64,000 nt of DNA from JBMYTN01 sp049604415 (GTDB taxonomy: Bacteria; Pseudomonadota; Alphaproteobacteria; Rhodospirillales; Rhodospirillaceae). Where the stretch lies: assembly GCA_049604415.1 (NCBI GenBank), contig JBMYTN010000002.1, positions 144,668 through 208,667 on the forward strand, read 5' to 3'. Shown here piece after piece: positions 16,871 through 25,322 of the stretch; position 1 is the first letter of the stretch, and every line of letters begins with the position of its first letter. Both the position numbers and the translations under genes were made by a program. The notes under the pieces are model-generated. The model ran no database searches, was not told the DNA's origin, and saw only the letters and a list, made by a program, of their open reading frames with translations.

Positions 16871-17826
16871 GGCTCAATCCCATAGCGTTCGAGAATGCTA
16901 GCGGCATTCTCTCTGGTGATGGCTTGGGTTGGCAAGGTGACGCGTTTCTCAATGCTCTCGCCGCGGAGCAACTGCAGGGTCTGGCGGATGGCCTCGGCCC
17001 CTGGCGTGGCGTAAAGGAAAGTGGCTTCCAAAACCCCCTCATGAACCCAACGCACCCCTTCGCCCGGGATGCCGTCAATGCCGATGAACTTGATGCCATC
17101 GGCCTTGCCGACATCGCTGGCGGCCAAATAGGCGCCAAAGGCCATCGGGTCGTTATGGGCGTAGACCACGTCGATGGGCTGCCCAAGGGCCAGGGCGTCG
17201 GCCATGATTTTATAGCCCTGGTCCTGCTTCCAATCGCCGTCGGTGGGCTCGATGATAAACTGAATGCCGGGTTCGCTTTCCAAGACAGAGGCAAAGCCCC
17301 GATGGCGGTCTTGGGCTGGAGTCGATCCCATGCCACCCCAGATCTCGACAATACTGCCTTTGGCCTTTCCAGGTCCGCCGAGCAAATCGAGCACGTAACG
17401 CCCCGCAGCCTCACCAATCAGCCGGTTGTCGCCGCCAATGAACTGGGTGTAGCGGTCATTGGCCACATCCCGGTCCAAGACGAAGATCGGCACGCCGCTG
17501 TCATGGACTTTGTTGACGATCGGGGTGAGCGGACCAGCCACTTTGGGCGAGATCAGGATGGCATCAACATCGCGCGCCAGCAGCTCTTCCACATCGGCAA
17601 TTTGTTTGTCGACGGAATCCTGGGCATTGCGGACAACCAAAGTGACATTGTCATGCTTTGCCGCTTCAGCGCGCAGCTCTGCATTGAACAACAATCGCCA
17701 AGGTTCGGTGGTGGTGGCTTGGGAAAACCCAATCACAACTTTGTCTTGGGCCATAACGGGGCCGACAGCAAAAAGCTGAACCGCAGCCAAACAGGCCAAA
17801 GCTGCGGCGATGACAAACTTACCCAT
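16867..17826 (-). CDS. Periplasmic binding protein, type 1 (sugar-binding-like), coupled to a histidine kinase
   Basis: A 319-residue protein with a signal peptide (MGKFVIAAALACLAAV, cleavage after VMA near residue 26) and a Peripla_BP_4 fold: VVIGFSQATTTEPWR at the mature start, then DAILISPKV, VPIFVLDRDV, DVVYAHNDPMAFGAYLA and IKFIGIDGIPGEGV, as in ribose/galactose-type binding proteins such as YtfQ. No permease or ATPase gene adjoins it; instead its stop overlaps the start of a sensor kinase. By analogy with TorT/TorS and LuxP/LuxQ it is probably a ligand-binding partner of that kinase rather than a transport component; this is inference. The ligand is not predictable beyond a small sugar-like or amine solute. 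Confidence 0.88.
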   Translation of the reverse strand: MGKFVIAAALACLAAVQLFAVGPVMAQDKVVIGFSQATTTEPWRLLFNAELRAEAAKHDNVTLVVRNAQDSVDKQIADVEELLARDVDAILISPKVAGPLTPIVNKVHDSGVPIFVLDRDVANDRYTQFIGGDNRLIGEAAGRYVLDLLGGPGKAKGSIVEIWGGMGSTPAQDRHRGFASVLESEPGIQFIIEPTDGDWKQDQGYKIMADALALGQPIDVVYAHNDPMAFGAYLAASDVGKADGIKFIGIDGIPGEGVRWVHEGVLEATFLYATPGAEAIRQTLQLLRGESIEKRVTLPTQAITRENAASILERYGIEP

Positions 17827-17924
17827 CCCTCTGTTCCCCCAAACAGCAGGTGTCCAACCGAATTGCCCCGGTTGGTCCGCGTCTTCCCCCTAAGAAAAAA
17901 CGATACGCCGATTCCGCTCCGGTG

Positions 17925-17962
17925 AAAAGACTGGGTAGACGTCTAGTCTTTCTGTCCAGTCT
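17925..17962 (-). terminator. Candidate terminator of the purine operon
   Basis: Downstream of the guanine deaminase gene the minus strand reads AGACTGG, a 21-bp spacer containing the palindrome AGACGTCT, then CCAGTCT followed by TTT. The same segment can alternatively pair AAAGACT (17926-17932) with AGTCTTT (17945-17951). It is a plausible intrinsic terminator with two possible stems; no experimental support. Confidence 0.5.
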
Positions 17963-17980
17963 ATAACTTTGGTTTTAGGT

Positions 17981-19309
17981 TTATGCGGATACCGTGCGGT
18001 CATGGGCGCAATCCCCGGCGACATAGGTCGCCCGGACCGCCCGATCATCGCCCAGCACGATCAGAGCGAACAGCACTTCCCACAGCGCCTCGGCGCGGTT
18101 GGCCCGTTGGGCCAGCATGGGCGTTGCTGTGGGGTCGAGCACCACCAGATCCGCCTCCGCCCCGGGGGCCAGACAGCCGACCACGCCGTCGAGTCCCATG
18201 GTGGCGGCAGAGCCTCTGGTGGCCAAGTACCAGGCCCGGAGTGGGTGCAGGCTATAGCCGCGCAGCTGGGCGATCTCATAGGCCGCCCGCATGGTGGCAA
18301 ACATGGACAGCGAAGAACCCCCCGCCACATCGGTGGCCAGACCGACCGGGACCGGGTCGGGGCCATGGCGCAGGCCCTGCATGTCGAACAGGCCCGAGCC
18401 AATAAACAGATTAGAGGTCGGGCAATGGGCCAAGGCGGAGCCGGTTTCGCGGATGGCGGCCAATTCCCGGTCGGTCAAATGGATGCCATGGCCAAAGATT
18501 GAACCGGGCCCGGCCAAACCGGCGCGCTCATAGACGCCGAAATAATCCGGTGCCTCCGGGAACAGCTCGGCGATCCAGGCGATCTCCTTATGGTTCTCCG
18601 ACAGATGGGTCTGCATCAGGATATCGGGATAGGCGGCGCGCAGAGCCTTGGCGGCCTCAAGTTGTTCATGGGTCGAGGTCGCGGCAAAGCGGGGCGTCAG
18701 GCAATAGAGCGCCCGGCCTTTGCGGTGCCAACGCTTGATCAGGGCTTCGGAATCCGTATAGCCGGTTTCCGCCGTATCGCGCAGGCCATCGGGCGCATTG
18801 CGATCCATCAGCACCTTGCCGCTGGCCATGCGCATGTTGCGCTTCTCGGCCTCCTGAAAAAACATCTCCGCAGAGACCGGATGGACGGTGGCGTAAACAC
18901 AGGCCGTGGTGATGCCATTGGCGAGGCATTGATCGAGATAGAAGGCCGACGCCGCCCGGGAAACCTCCGGGTCGCGATAGGTGACCTCCATGGGGAAGGT
19001 GTATTTCTGCAGCCATTCCAACAGCTGGGTGCCATAGGAGGCGATGATCGGCAGCTGCGGATAATGAGCGTGGCAGTCGACAAAGCCCGGTACAATGAGA
19101 TGGTCGCCATAATCCTCAACGGGGGTGCTGTCCAAGGCAGGGCCGAGTTCTGCCTTAAGGTCCGACCACGTCCCGACCGAGCGGATCACACCATCGACAA
19201 TCCAGACCGCGCCATCGCTGTGATGCAGGACGGCGGCAGTTGGGTCTTCCAAGGCGAAAGGGTCATCCTGGAAGGTGACCACCTGTCCCTTAATGATGCG
19301 CGTGGCCAT
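17981..19309 (-). CDS. guaD: Guanine deaminase
   Basis: Amidohydrolase of 442 aa that converts guanine to xanthine and ammonia in the cytoplasm. Metal-binding and substrate motifs are seen: PGFVDCHAHYPQ (two zinc His), LMQTHLSENHKEI, FGHGIHLTDREL, HCPTSNLFIGSGLF and LATDVAGG with the catalytic Asp. These match bacterial GuaD closely, including the TRFAATST-like PRFAATSTHEQL segment. It is the last gene of a minus-strand operon with xanthine dehydrogenase, its maturation factor and a BMP-type importer, so its xanthine product can feed directly into the oxidase. The gap to the upstream binding-protein gene is about 90 bp. Confidence 0.95.
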   Translation of the reverse strand: MATRIIKGQVVTFQDDPFALEDPTAAVLHHSDGAVWIVDGVIRSVGTWSDLKAELGPALDSTPVEDYGDHLIVPGFVDCHAHYPQLPIIASYGTQLLEWLQKYTFPMEVTYRDPEVSRAASAFYLDQCLANGITTACVYATVHPVSAEMFFQEAEKRNMRMASGKVLMDRNAPDGLRDTAETGYTDSEALIKRWHRKGRALYCLTPRFAATSTHEQLEAAKALRAAYPDILMQTHLSENHKEIAWIAELFPEAPDYFGVYERAGLAGPGSIFGHGIHLTDRELAAIRETGSALAHCPTSNLFIGSGLFDMQGLRHGPDPVPVGLATDVAGGSSLSMFATMRAAYEIAQLRGYSLHPLRAWYLATRGSAATMGLDGVVGCLAPGAEADLVVLDPTATPMLAQRANRAEALWEVLFALIVLGDDRAVRATYVAGDCAHDRTVSA

Positions 19310-19401
19310 GTCATGGTCCCTTCTGTGTCAGCAAAAGGGGCGACCCGAGCCTGTGCCGAGCCGCCCCGATTTGAGGATGGTGTAAGGGTTAGATCCGCAT
19401 C

Positions 19402-20484
19402 TTATTGCGGGATCGAGCCTTCAATGCCCTCGACATAGAAGTTCATGCCCAGCAGGTCCTCTTCAGAGGCGGTTTCCCCTTCGGCCAGCCAGACGGAGCC
19501 GTCCTGCTTGTTGATCGGGCCGGTGAAGGGATGCAGGGTGCCCGCAGAGATGTCATCGCGGGCCTTGGCGGCTTGGGCACGGACGTCTTCGGGGATCTTT
19601 TCCGAGAACGGGGCAATGCCGACCATGCCGGTGTCGATGCCGCCCCATTTGTCAGCGCTTTCCCAATTGCCATCGATCACGGCTTTGACCCGCTCCACAT
19701 AATACGGGGCCCAATCGTCGATGATCGCGGTCAGCTGGGCAGTCGGGCCGAATTTGATCATGTCAGAAGCCTGACCAAAGGCGTGGATGCCTTGCTCTTC
19801 GGCGATCTGCAGGGCGGCCGGGCTGTCGGTATGCTGCATCAGAATGTCAGCACCTTGGTCGATCAGGGCTTTGGCGGCATCGGCTTCCTTGCCCGGATCA
19901 AACCAGGTGGAGACCCAAACGATTTTGAATTCCACATCCGGATTGACGCTCTTGGCGGCCAGATAGGCGGCATTGATGCCCCGGATCACTTCCGGGATCG
20001 GGAAGGAGGCGATATAGCCGACCACATTGGATTTGGTCATATGCCCGGCGATCAGGCCGATGACATGGCGGCCTTCATAGAACCGGGAGGAATAGGTCGC
20101 CAGATTGTCAGCGCGCTGATAGCCGGTGGCATGTTCGAACTTGATGTCCGGGAACTGCTTGGCGACTTTGGCGGTCGGGTTCATGAAGCCAAAGCTGGTG
20201 GTGAAGATGATGTCATGGCCACCCCGGGCCAATTGGGAAATCACCCGCTCCGCATCCGGACCTTCGGAAACGTTTTCCACAAAGGTGGTGGAGACCTGGT
20301 CGCCAAAGGCTTCTTCAATGGCCAGACGGCCCTTGTCATGCTGATAGGTCCAGCCGTGGTCACCGATGGGGCCGACATAGACAAAGCCGACCTTGGTTTC
20401 GGCTGCCGCGCCGGTTGCGCCCATGACGCAGGCCATGCCCAAGGCCGCCGTGGCCATGGTTACTTTCCGGAACAGAGTCTTCAT
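19402..20484 (-). CDS. BMP-family ABC transporter substrate-binding protein
   Basis: A 360-residue periplasmic protein with a signal peptide ending GAAAE (cleavage near residue 28) and the BMP/PnrA-like Bmp fold: KVGFVYVGPIGDHGWTYQH, GHDIIFTTSFGFM, FEHATGYQ, GADILMQHTDSPA. There is no lipobox cysteine, unlike many Gram-positive and spirochaete relatives. BMP proteins bind purine nucleosides or related solutes; with guanine deaminase and xanthine dehydrogenase in the operon, a purine base or nucleoside ligand is likely but not shown. GGGAGTGTTTC precedes the ATG. It is transcribed after the two permease genes and before guaD. Confidence 0.93.
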   Translation of the reverse strand: MKTLFRKVTMATAALGMACVMGATGAAAETKVGFVYVGPIGDHGWTYQHDKGRLAIEEAFGDQVSTTFVENVSEGPDAERVISQLARGGHDIIFTTSFGFMNPTAKVAKQFPDIKFEHATGYQRADNLATYSSRFYEGRHVIGLIAGHMTKSNVVGYIASFPIPEVIRGINAAYLAAKSVNPDVEFKIVWVSTWFDPGKEADAAKALIDQGADILMQHTDSPAALQIAEEQGIHAFGQASDMIKFGPTAQLTAIIDDWAPYYVERVKAVIDGNWESADKWGGIDTGMVGIAPFSEKIPEDVRAQAAKARDDISAGTLHPFTGPINKQDGSVWLAEGETASEEDLLGMNFYVEGIEGSIPQ

Positions 20485-20562
20485 GAAACACTCCCTTATG
20501 TTTGATCTGAGGAGGGGGATGGCCGTGTCGCGGACCGGATCAGAGGGGGGAAGAACAGGGGG

Positions 20563-21483
20563 TCAGGACGCGGCATAGAAGGGTTTGCCCAGGCAGGCCG
20601 GGGCATTGAGATTGGCGCGGGTCTTGTCACGGGACAGCAACACAAGCACCACGATGGTAAATAGATAGGGCAACATGGACAGATATTGAGCCTCAATATC
20701 GACTCCGAAGCCCTGAATATGCAGTTGGATCACCGTGACGCCGCCAAACAGATAGGCCCCCAGGAAGGCGCGGCCCGGTTTCCAGGCGGCGAAGACGACA
20801 ATGGCCAGGGCGATCCAGCCCCGCCCTGCGGTCATATCCTCGGCCCAAAGCGGGGTCTGCACGATCGACAGATAGGCCCCACCGATCCCGGCGCAGGCCC
20901 CACCAAACAGGATCGCGGCCATGCGCACGCCAACCACATTGTAGCCGATGGCATGGGCGGCATCATGGTTCTCGCCCACTGCCCGCAGGATCAAGCCAAT
21001 CCGGGTTTTGGCCAAAAACCACCAAACCCCGCCTACTAAGGCGAAGGACAGATAGACCAGCGGGTCATGGGCAAACAGCACCGGGCCGATGATCGGGATA
21101 TCCGACAACAGCGGGATATAGATCTTATCGAGCGCATCGGTGGATTGGCCGGAATAGGCCTGTCCCCACAGGGCGGCAAGCCCGAGCCCGAAAATGGTCA
21201 GGGCCAAACCGGTGGCGACCTGATTGGACATCAGCACCTGGGTTAAAAACCCAAACAGCCCGGCGGCAATGGCCCCGACTATGGCTGCCGCGATGACGCC
21301 TAAGAAATAGGACTCCGTGCCCAAGGTGACGCCAAAGCCCGCCACCGCGCCCAGGATCATCATGCCCTCGACACCAAGATTGAGCACACCGGCCTTTTCC
21401 ACCACCAGCTCGCCAATGGCGGCGAACACCAGCGGGGTGGCAGCGACGATGATGCCTTGCAGGATCAGGATGGTCAGGTCCAT
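20563..21483 (-). CDS. ABC transporter permease, BMP-type importer (second subunit)
   Basis: Inner-membrane permease of about 306 aa of the BPD_transp_2 family (NupQ/YufQ-like), with the conserved VEKAGVLNLGVEGMM motif near the N-terminus and GENHDAAHAIGYNV in the cytoplasmic coupling loop. It pairs with the longer permease encoded just upstream to form the translocation pore. The start was placed at MDLTILILQG, 13 bp after the preceding stop and directly before the first helix; the longer frame would overlap the upstream gene by about 70 bp and begins with a proline-rich non-membrane stretch. Confidence 0.93.
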   Translation of the reverse strand: MDLTILILQGIIVAATPLVFAAIGELVVEKAGVLNLGVEGMMILGAVAGFGVTLGTESYFLGVIAAAIVGAIAAGLFGFLTQVLMSNQVATGLALTIFGLGLAALWGQAYSGQSTDALDKIYIPLLSDIPIIGPVLFAHDPLVYLSFALVGGVWWFLAKTRIGLILRAVGENHDAAHAIGYNVVGVRMAAILFGGACAGIGGAYLSIVQTPLWAEDMTAGRGWIALAIVVFAAWKPGRAFLGAYLFGGVTVIQLHIQGFGVDIEAQYLSMLPYLFTIVVLVLLSRDKTRANLNAPACLGKPFYAAS

Positions 21484-21496
21484 GGGGTGAGGTCCG

Positions 21497-22585
21497 TTAA
21501 GAGGCCGAGGAGGATTTGGCGGCGCGGGCGGGAGCCGACAGCTTGAGGCGATATTTGGCCAGCACATCGATGCCGAGCAGGAAGAACAGGAACATGCCCT
21601 GGAACACGCCGGTGACCGCGCTGGGCAGGTTCATCATGATCTGGGCGGTTTCGCCGCCGATATAGGTCAGGGCGAGAACAAACCCGGCCAGGAAGATCCC
21701 GATGGGATTGAGCCGCCCGAGGAAGGCGACAATGATGGCGGTGAAGCCATAGCCCACCGGCAAGGCGGGAACCAGCTGGCCCACCGGCCCGGCAGCCTCG
21801 AACAGCCCGGCCAATCCGGCCAGACCCCCGGAAATCATCAGGCACATCCACACCACACGGCTTTCGACAAAGCCACCAAAGCGCGCCGCGCGCGGGGCTT
21901 GGCCCATCACCTTGATCTGGAAGCCAATGACATGGCGGGAGAGCAAATAGGCCGAGATGCCAACTGCGAACACGGCGACCAAAAAGCCGATATGCGCCCT
22001 GGTGCCCTCGATCAGGATCGGCAGGGTGGCGGAGTCATGGAAGATCCGGCTTTCCGGGAAATTGAAGCCATCCGGATTGCGCAGGGGACCATGGACCATG
22101 ACGCTGAGCAGCAGCACCGCCACATAGGTCAGCATCAGGCTGACCAGGATCTCATTGGCGTTGAATTTGGTCCGTAGCAGAGCGGGAATCGCCGCCCAGG
22201 CCATGCCGCCCAAAATTCCGGCCAGGCACATCAGGGGCAAAACCCAAATCCCGGCCACATCATAAAACGCCAACCCCATCGCCCCGCCACAAAGCGCGCC
22301 GATGGTGAATTGCCCCTCCGCGCCGATGTTCCAGATCCCGGCCCGGAAGCCGAAGGACAGGCCGATGGCGATCAGGATCAGGGGGGTGGCCTTGACCACC
22401 ATTTCCGCCAGGGAATAGCTGTCAAACCAGGGCTCGATAAAGATCAGGGAAATCGCCCGCACCGGATCCTTGTCGAGAATGGCGAACATCACCAAACCGG
22501 CCAGGATGGTCAGGGCAATGGCCAGGATCGGCGTCACATAAAGCAGGGTGGTGGAGACTTCTTTGCGCGGCTCCAGGCGGATCAT
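21497..22585 (-). CDS. ABC transporter permease, BMP-type importer (first subunit)
   Basis: Inner-membrane permease of 362 aa (BPD_transp_2, NupP/YufP-like). About nine hydrophobic segments are visible, with the family motif FGFRAGIWNIGAEGQFTIGA around residues 80-100 and GQAPRAARFGG in the cytoplasmic loop that contacts the ATPase. Its ATG overlaps the stop of the ATPase gene (ATGA), so the two are translationally coupled. With the second permease, the ATPase and the BMP binding protein it completes an importer. Confidence 0.93.
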   Translation of the reverse strand: MIRLEPRKEVSTTLLYVTPILAIALTILAGLVMFAILDKDPVRAISLIFIEPWFDSYSLAEMVVKATPLILIAIGLSFGFRAGIWNIGAEGQFTIGALCGGAMGLAFYDVAGIWVLPLMCLAGILGGMAWAAIPALLRTKFNANEILVSLMLTYVAVLLLSVMVHGPLRNPDGFNFPESRIFHDSATLPILIEGTRAHIGFLVAVFAVGISAYLLSRHVIGFQIKVMGQAPRAARFGGFVESRVVWMCLMISGGLAGLAGLFEAAGPVGQLVPALPVGYGFTAIIVAFLGRLNPIGIFLAGFVLALTYIGGETAQIMMNLPSAVTGVFQGMFLFFLLGIDVLAKYRLKLSAPARAAKSSSAS

Positions 22586-24165
22586 GCCAAGTCCTCCTGT
22601 TGCGCGCCCTCTTGGGGCGCGGCGCTGCCATGGACGCCGCCCATCAACAGACCGATTTGCTCAATGGACAGGCTGCCGGTGGGCTGCGGGGACGACAAAT
22701 GGCCCTCCGCAATCACCGAGAAATTGGTTGAGATCGCCATCAACTCGTCCAGGTCTTGGGAGATCGCCAGGATCGCCGTGCCGCCCTCGGCCAAGGCCAG
22801 CAAGGCCCGGTGAATATCTGCCGCCGCTGCAGCGTCCACCCCCCAGGTCGGTTGCAAAATCACCAGCACCGTGGGGGTCTGCATGATCTCCCGCCCGACA
22901 ATGAATTTTTGCAAATTGCCGCCGGACAGGCTGCGGGCGGCATGCTCGATGCCTGCGGTTTTGACATTAAAGGCGGCCACGACTTCCTTGGCGAAGCCTT
23001 GCGCCCCGGCCAGATCGAGCACGCCTTTGGTCTCAAAACCCTTCCGGGTTCGGGCCGAGAGCAGAGTGTTTTCCCACAGCGACATATCCGGAACCGCGCC
23101 ATGGCCCAGGCGCTCTTCGGGCACCGCGCATAGGCCGCGTTTGCGGCGCTGGGTCGGACCCATGGCGCCCAAATCCTGGCCATCGACTGCCACGCTGCCG
23201 CTTTCGGCCAAGCGCTCGCCGCTTAGGACTTCCATCAACTCGACCTGGCCATTGCCAGCCACCCCGGCGACGCCAAGGATCTCGCCAGCCCGCACCGAGA
23301 AGGAAACGTCTTTCAAAGACACGCCAAAGGGATCCGGGCTGGCGGCGGTCAGGCCGGAGACCACAAGACGTTCGTCTCCCAGCTTGGCCTCTTGGGCTTG
23401 GGGGAAGGACAGGCTGGTGCCGATCATCAGCTCGGCCAGGCTCTTGGCGGTCTCCTGTTTTGGATCGCATTCGCCGACCACGCGGCCACCACGCAGCACC
23501 GTGGCCTGGTCGCACAGGCTGCGGATTTCCTCAAGTTTGTGGGAGATATAGAGGATCGAGCAGCCCTCGGCGGACAATTGCCGCAAGGTGCCAAACAGGA
23601 TCTCGACCTCCTGCGGGGTCAGCACCGATGTCGGCTCATCCATGATCAGCAGCCGGGGATTTTGCAGCAGGCAGCGAATGATCTCGACCCGCTGCCGCTC
23701 GCCAACCGATAGCGAGCCGATCAGCCGGGTTGGGTCCAGCGGCAGGCCATAGGCGTTGGAGACCTCGATGATCTGCTTATCCAGATCAGACCCGACAGCC
23801 TCCTTGTTCATGCCCAGCGAAACATTTTCTGCAACGCTTAGGGCCTCGAACAATGAGAAATGCTGGAACACCATGCCAACGCCATGGGCGCGGGCTTCCG
23901 AGGGTCGCGCAGGCGCATAGGGCGCACCGCCAAAATGCATCTCGCCCTCATCGGGGCGCATCACCCCATAGATCATTTTCACCAGGGTCGATTTGCCCGC
24001 ACCATTTTCGCCGAGCAGGGCATGGATTTCTCCGGAGCGGATGGTGAAGGAGACCGCATCATTGGCCAGCACGCCGGGAAAGCGCTTGGTGACGCCCTTC
24101 AGGTCCAACAGTGGATGCTCCGCCACGGTTTGGTTAGGGTTCGCGTGCGGGTGGGGGGTGCTCAT
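22582..24165 (-). CDS. ABC transporter ATP-binding protein with two nucleotide-binding domains
   Basis: A 527-residue duplicated ATPase (RbsA/NupO type). The first domain has Walker A GENGAGKST, signature LSVGERQRVE and Walker B LLIMDEPTS. The second has a degenerate Walker A (GVAGNGQVE), signature LSGGNLQKFI and a changed Walker B (VLVILQPTWGVD), so ATP hydrolysis probably rests on the first site; such asymmetry is usual in this family. It energises uptake by the two permeases encoded just downstream, with which it is coupled, and itself overlaps the xdhC stop (ATGA). This physical coupling of an importer to xanthine dehydrogenase genes supports a purine substrate. Confidence 0.94.
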   Translation of the reverse strand: MSTPHPHANPNQTVAEHPLLDLKGVTKRFPGVLANDAVSFTIRSGEIHALLGENGAGKSTLVKMIYGVMRPDEGEMHFGGAPYAPARPSEARAHGVGMVFQHFSLFEALSVAENVSLGMNKEAVGSDLDKQIIEVSNAYGLPLDPTRLIGSLSVGERQRVEIIRCLLQNPRLLIMDEPTSVLTPQEVEILFGTLRQLSAEGCSILYISHKLEEIRSLCDQATVLRGGRVVGECDPKQETAKSLAELMIGTSLSFPQAQEAKLGDERLVVSGLTAASPDPFGVSLKDVSFSVRAGEILGVAGVAGNGQVELMEVLSGERLAESGSVAVDGQDLGAMGPTQRRKRGLCAVPEERLGHGAVPDMSLWENTLLSARTRKGFETKGVLDLAGAQGFAKEVVAAFNVKTAGIEHAARSLSGGNLQKFIVGREIMQTPTVLVILQPTWGVDAAAAADIHRALLALAEGGTAILAISQDLDELMAISTNFSVIAEGHLSSPQPTGSLSIEQIGLLMGGVHGSAAPQEGAQQEDLA

Positions 24166-25322
24166 GCGCCGCCATCTCCCTGGGTTTCAATGGTCGGGGC
24201 TTCGTCAGCCGTCTCAGTCTCGGCGCTGTGCAGCCGGGTTAGCAGGTCTGCGGCGATGGAGATGGCAATCACGGCGGGGTCCTTGCCGGGCAGGTCGGGC
24301 AAGCCAAGCGGGGCCTGCAGGCGCTCCAATTGGGCTTCGGCAATGCCACCTTCCCGCAACCGTTTCAGAAAGCGGGTCTTTTTGGTTTGCGAGGCGATGA
24401 CGCCGAGATGGCTGAATTGGCCGCGGCTTAAAACCGCTTCGCAGACCGCCAGATCAATGGCGTGGGAATAGGTCATGACCAAGTGCCAGGCATTGTCCGG
24501 GGCATGGCGGGCGATCAGCGCCGGATCCCGGGCCAAAATGCGCACCGCATGGTCGGGAAACGGGCTGGGGAAGCGCTCCGGCGCGGTATCGACCCAATGC
24601 AGCCAAAACGGCAGATCGGCAAAGACTTTGGCCACGGCCCGGCCCACATGCCCGGCCCCATAGAGGAACAAGGGTGGCCGAGGCGCGCCGAGCGGGGCGG
24701 CATACCAGCCCTCGCATAACAGCGGGTCCCGGGGTTTTGCCCCCGAGAGCAGGCTCTGCAGAGCCGCCTGAACCGGCAGCGGAAGGTCTGTTTCGGGATC
24801 TTTGCGATCGGCGAGCAAGCGGATTGGGGTGCCGCTGTCCAGGGGGCGCAAAGCCAAGGTGGTGGCCGGATTGGGGGGAACCCGCATTAGGCTCGCCAAT
24901 TCCCGGCGCTCGGCGGGACCGAAGACTTCGAACAACAGCTTCACCCGCCCGCCGCAGCATTGCCCCAGGGAGGGTCCGAGCGGAAAGTCCCGGACTTCGC
25001 GCCGCCAGGGGGCGCTGAACAGCCGCACCCCATTGCGTTCGCTGTGGTCGCGCTGCAGGCTGCGGGCAATGGCCAGGGCTTCATGCTCCAAGGCCCCACC
25101 GCCAATGGTGCCGCGAAATCCGACGCTGGAGGCCATATCCTCCACCAACAGCGCCGCCCCGGTGGTTTGCGGCGAGGAGCCATCGGCCTGGATGATGGTC
25201 ACCAGCACTTGGACATCGGCGTTGGGTTTGCTCTCAGCCCCCTGGCCCGCAGGACTGCGATCCTGGGTCATCAGGGTTAGTAGCAGCCCCTCGGGGGCGT
25301 GGGGCGACGGCTGCTCGCTCAT
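24162..25322 (-). CDS. xdhC: Xanthine dehydrogenase accessory protein XdhC
   Basis: About 386 aa. XdhC proteins bind molybdenum cofactor, promote its sulfuration and hand it to xanthine dehydrogenase. Seen here: the N-terminal GTIGGGALEHEAL motif, LGQCCGGRVKLLFE in the middle, and a C-terminal Rossmann-like part with FLYGAGHVGRAVAKV, ending with a SQTKKTRFLKRLREGG-type segment. The start at MSEQPSPHAPEG overlaps the stop of the dehydrogenase gene (ATGA), which decides it over the longer frame. It lies between the enzyme it serves and the importer ATPase. Confidence 0.94.
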   Translation of the reverse strand: MSEQPSPHAPEGLLLTLMTQDRSPAGQGAESKPNADVQVLVTIIQADGSSPQTTGAALLVEDMASSVGFRGTIGGGALEHEALAIARSLQRDHSERNGVRLFSAPWRREVRDFPLGPSLGQCCGGRVKLLFEVFGPAERRELASLMRVPPNPATTLALRPLDSGTPIRLLADRKDPETDLPLPVQAALQSLLSGAKPRDPLLCEGWYAAPLGAPRPPLFLYGAGHVGRAVAKVFADLPFWLHWVDTAPERFPSPFPDHAVRILARDPALIARHAPDNAWHLVMTYSHAIDLAVCEAVLSRGQFSHLGVIASQTKKTRFLKRLREGGIAEAQLERLQAPLGLPDLPGKDPAVIAISIAADLLTRLHSAETETADEAPTIETQGDGGA

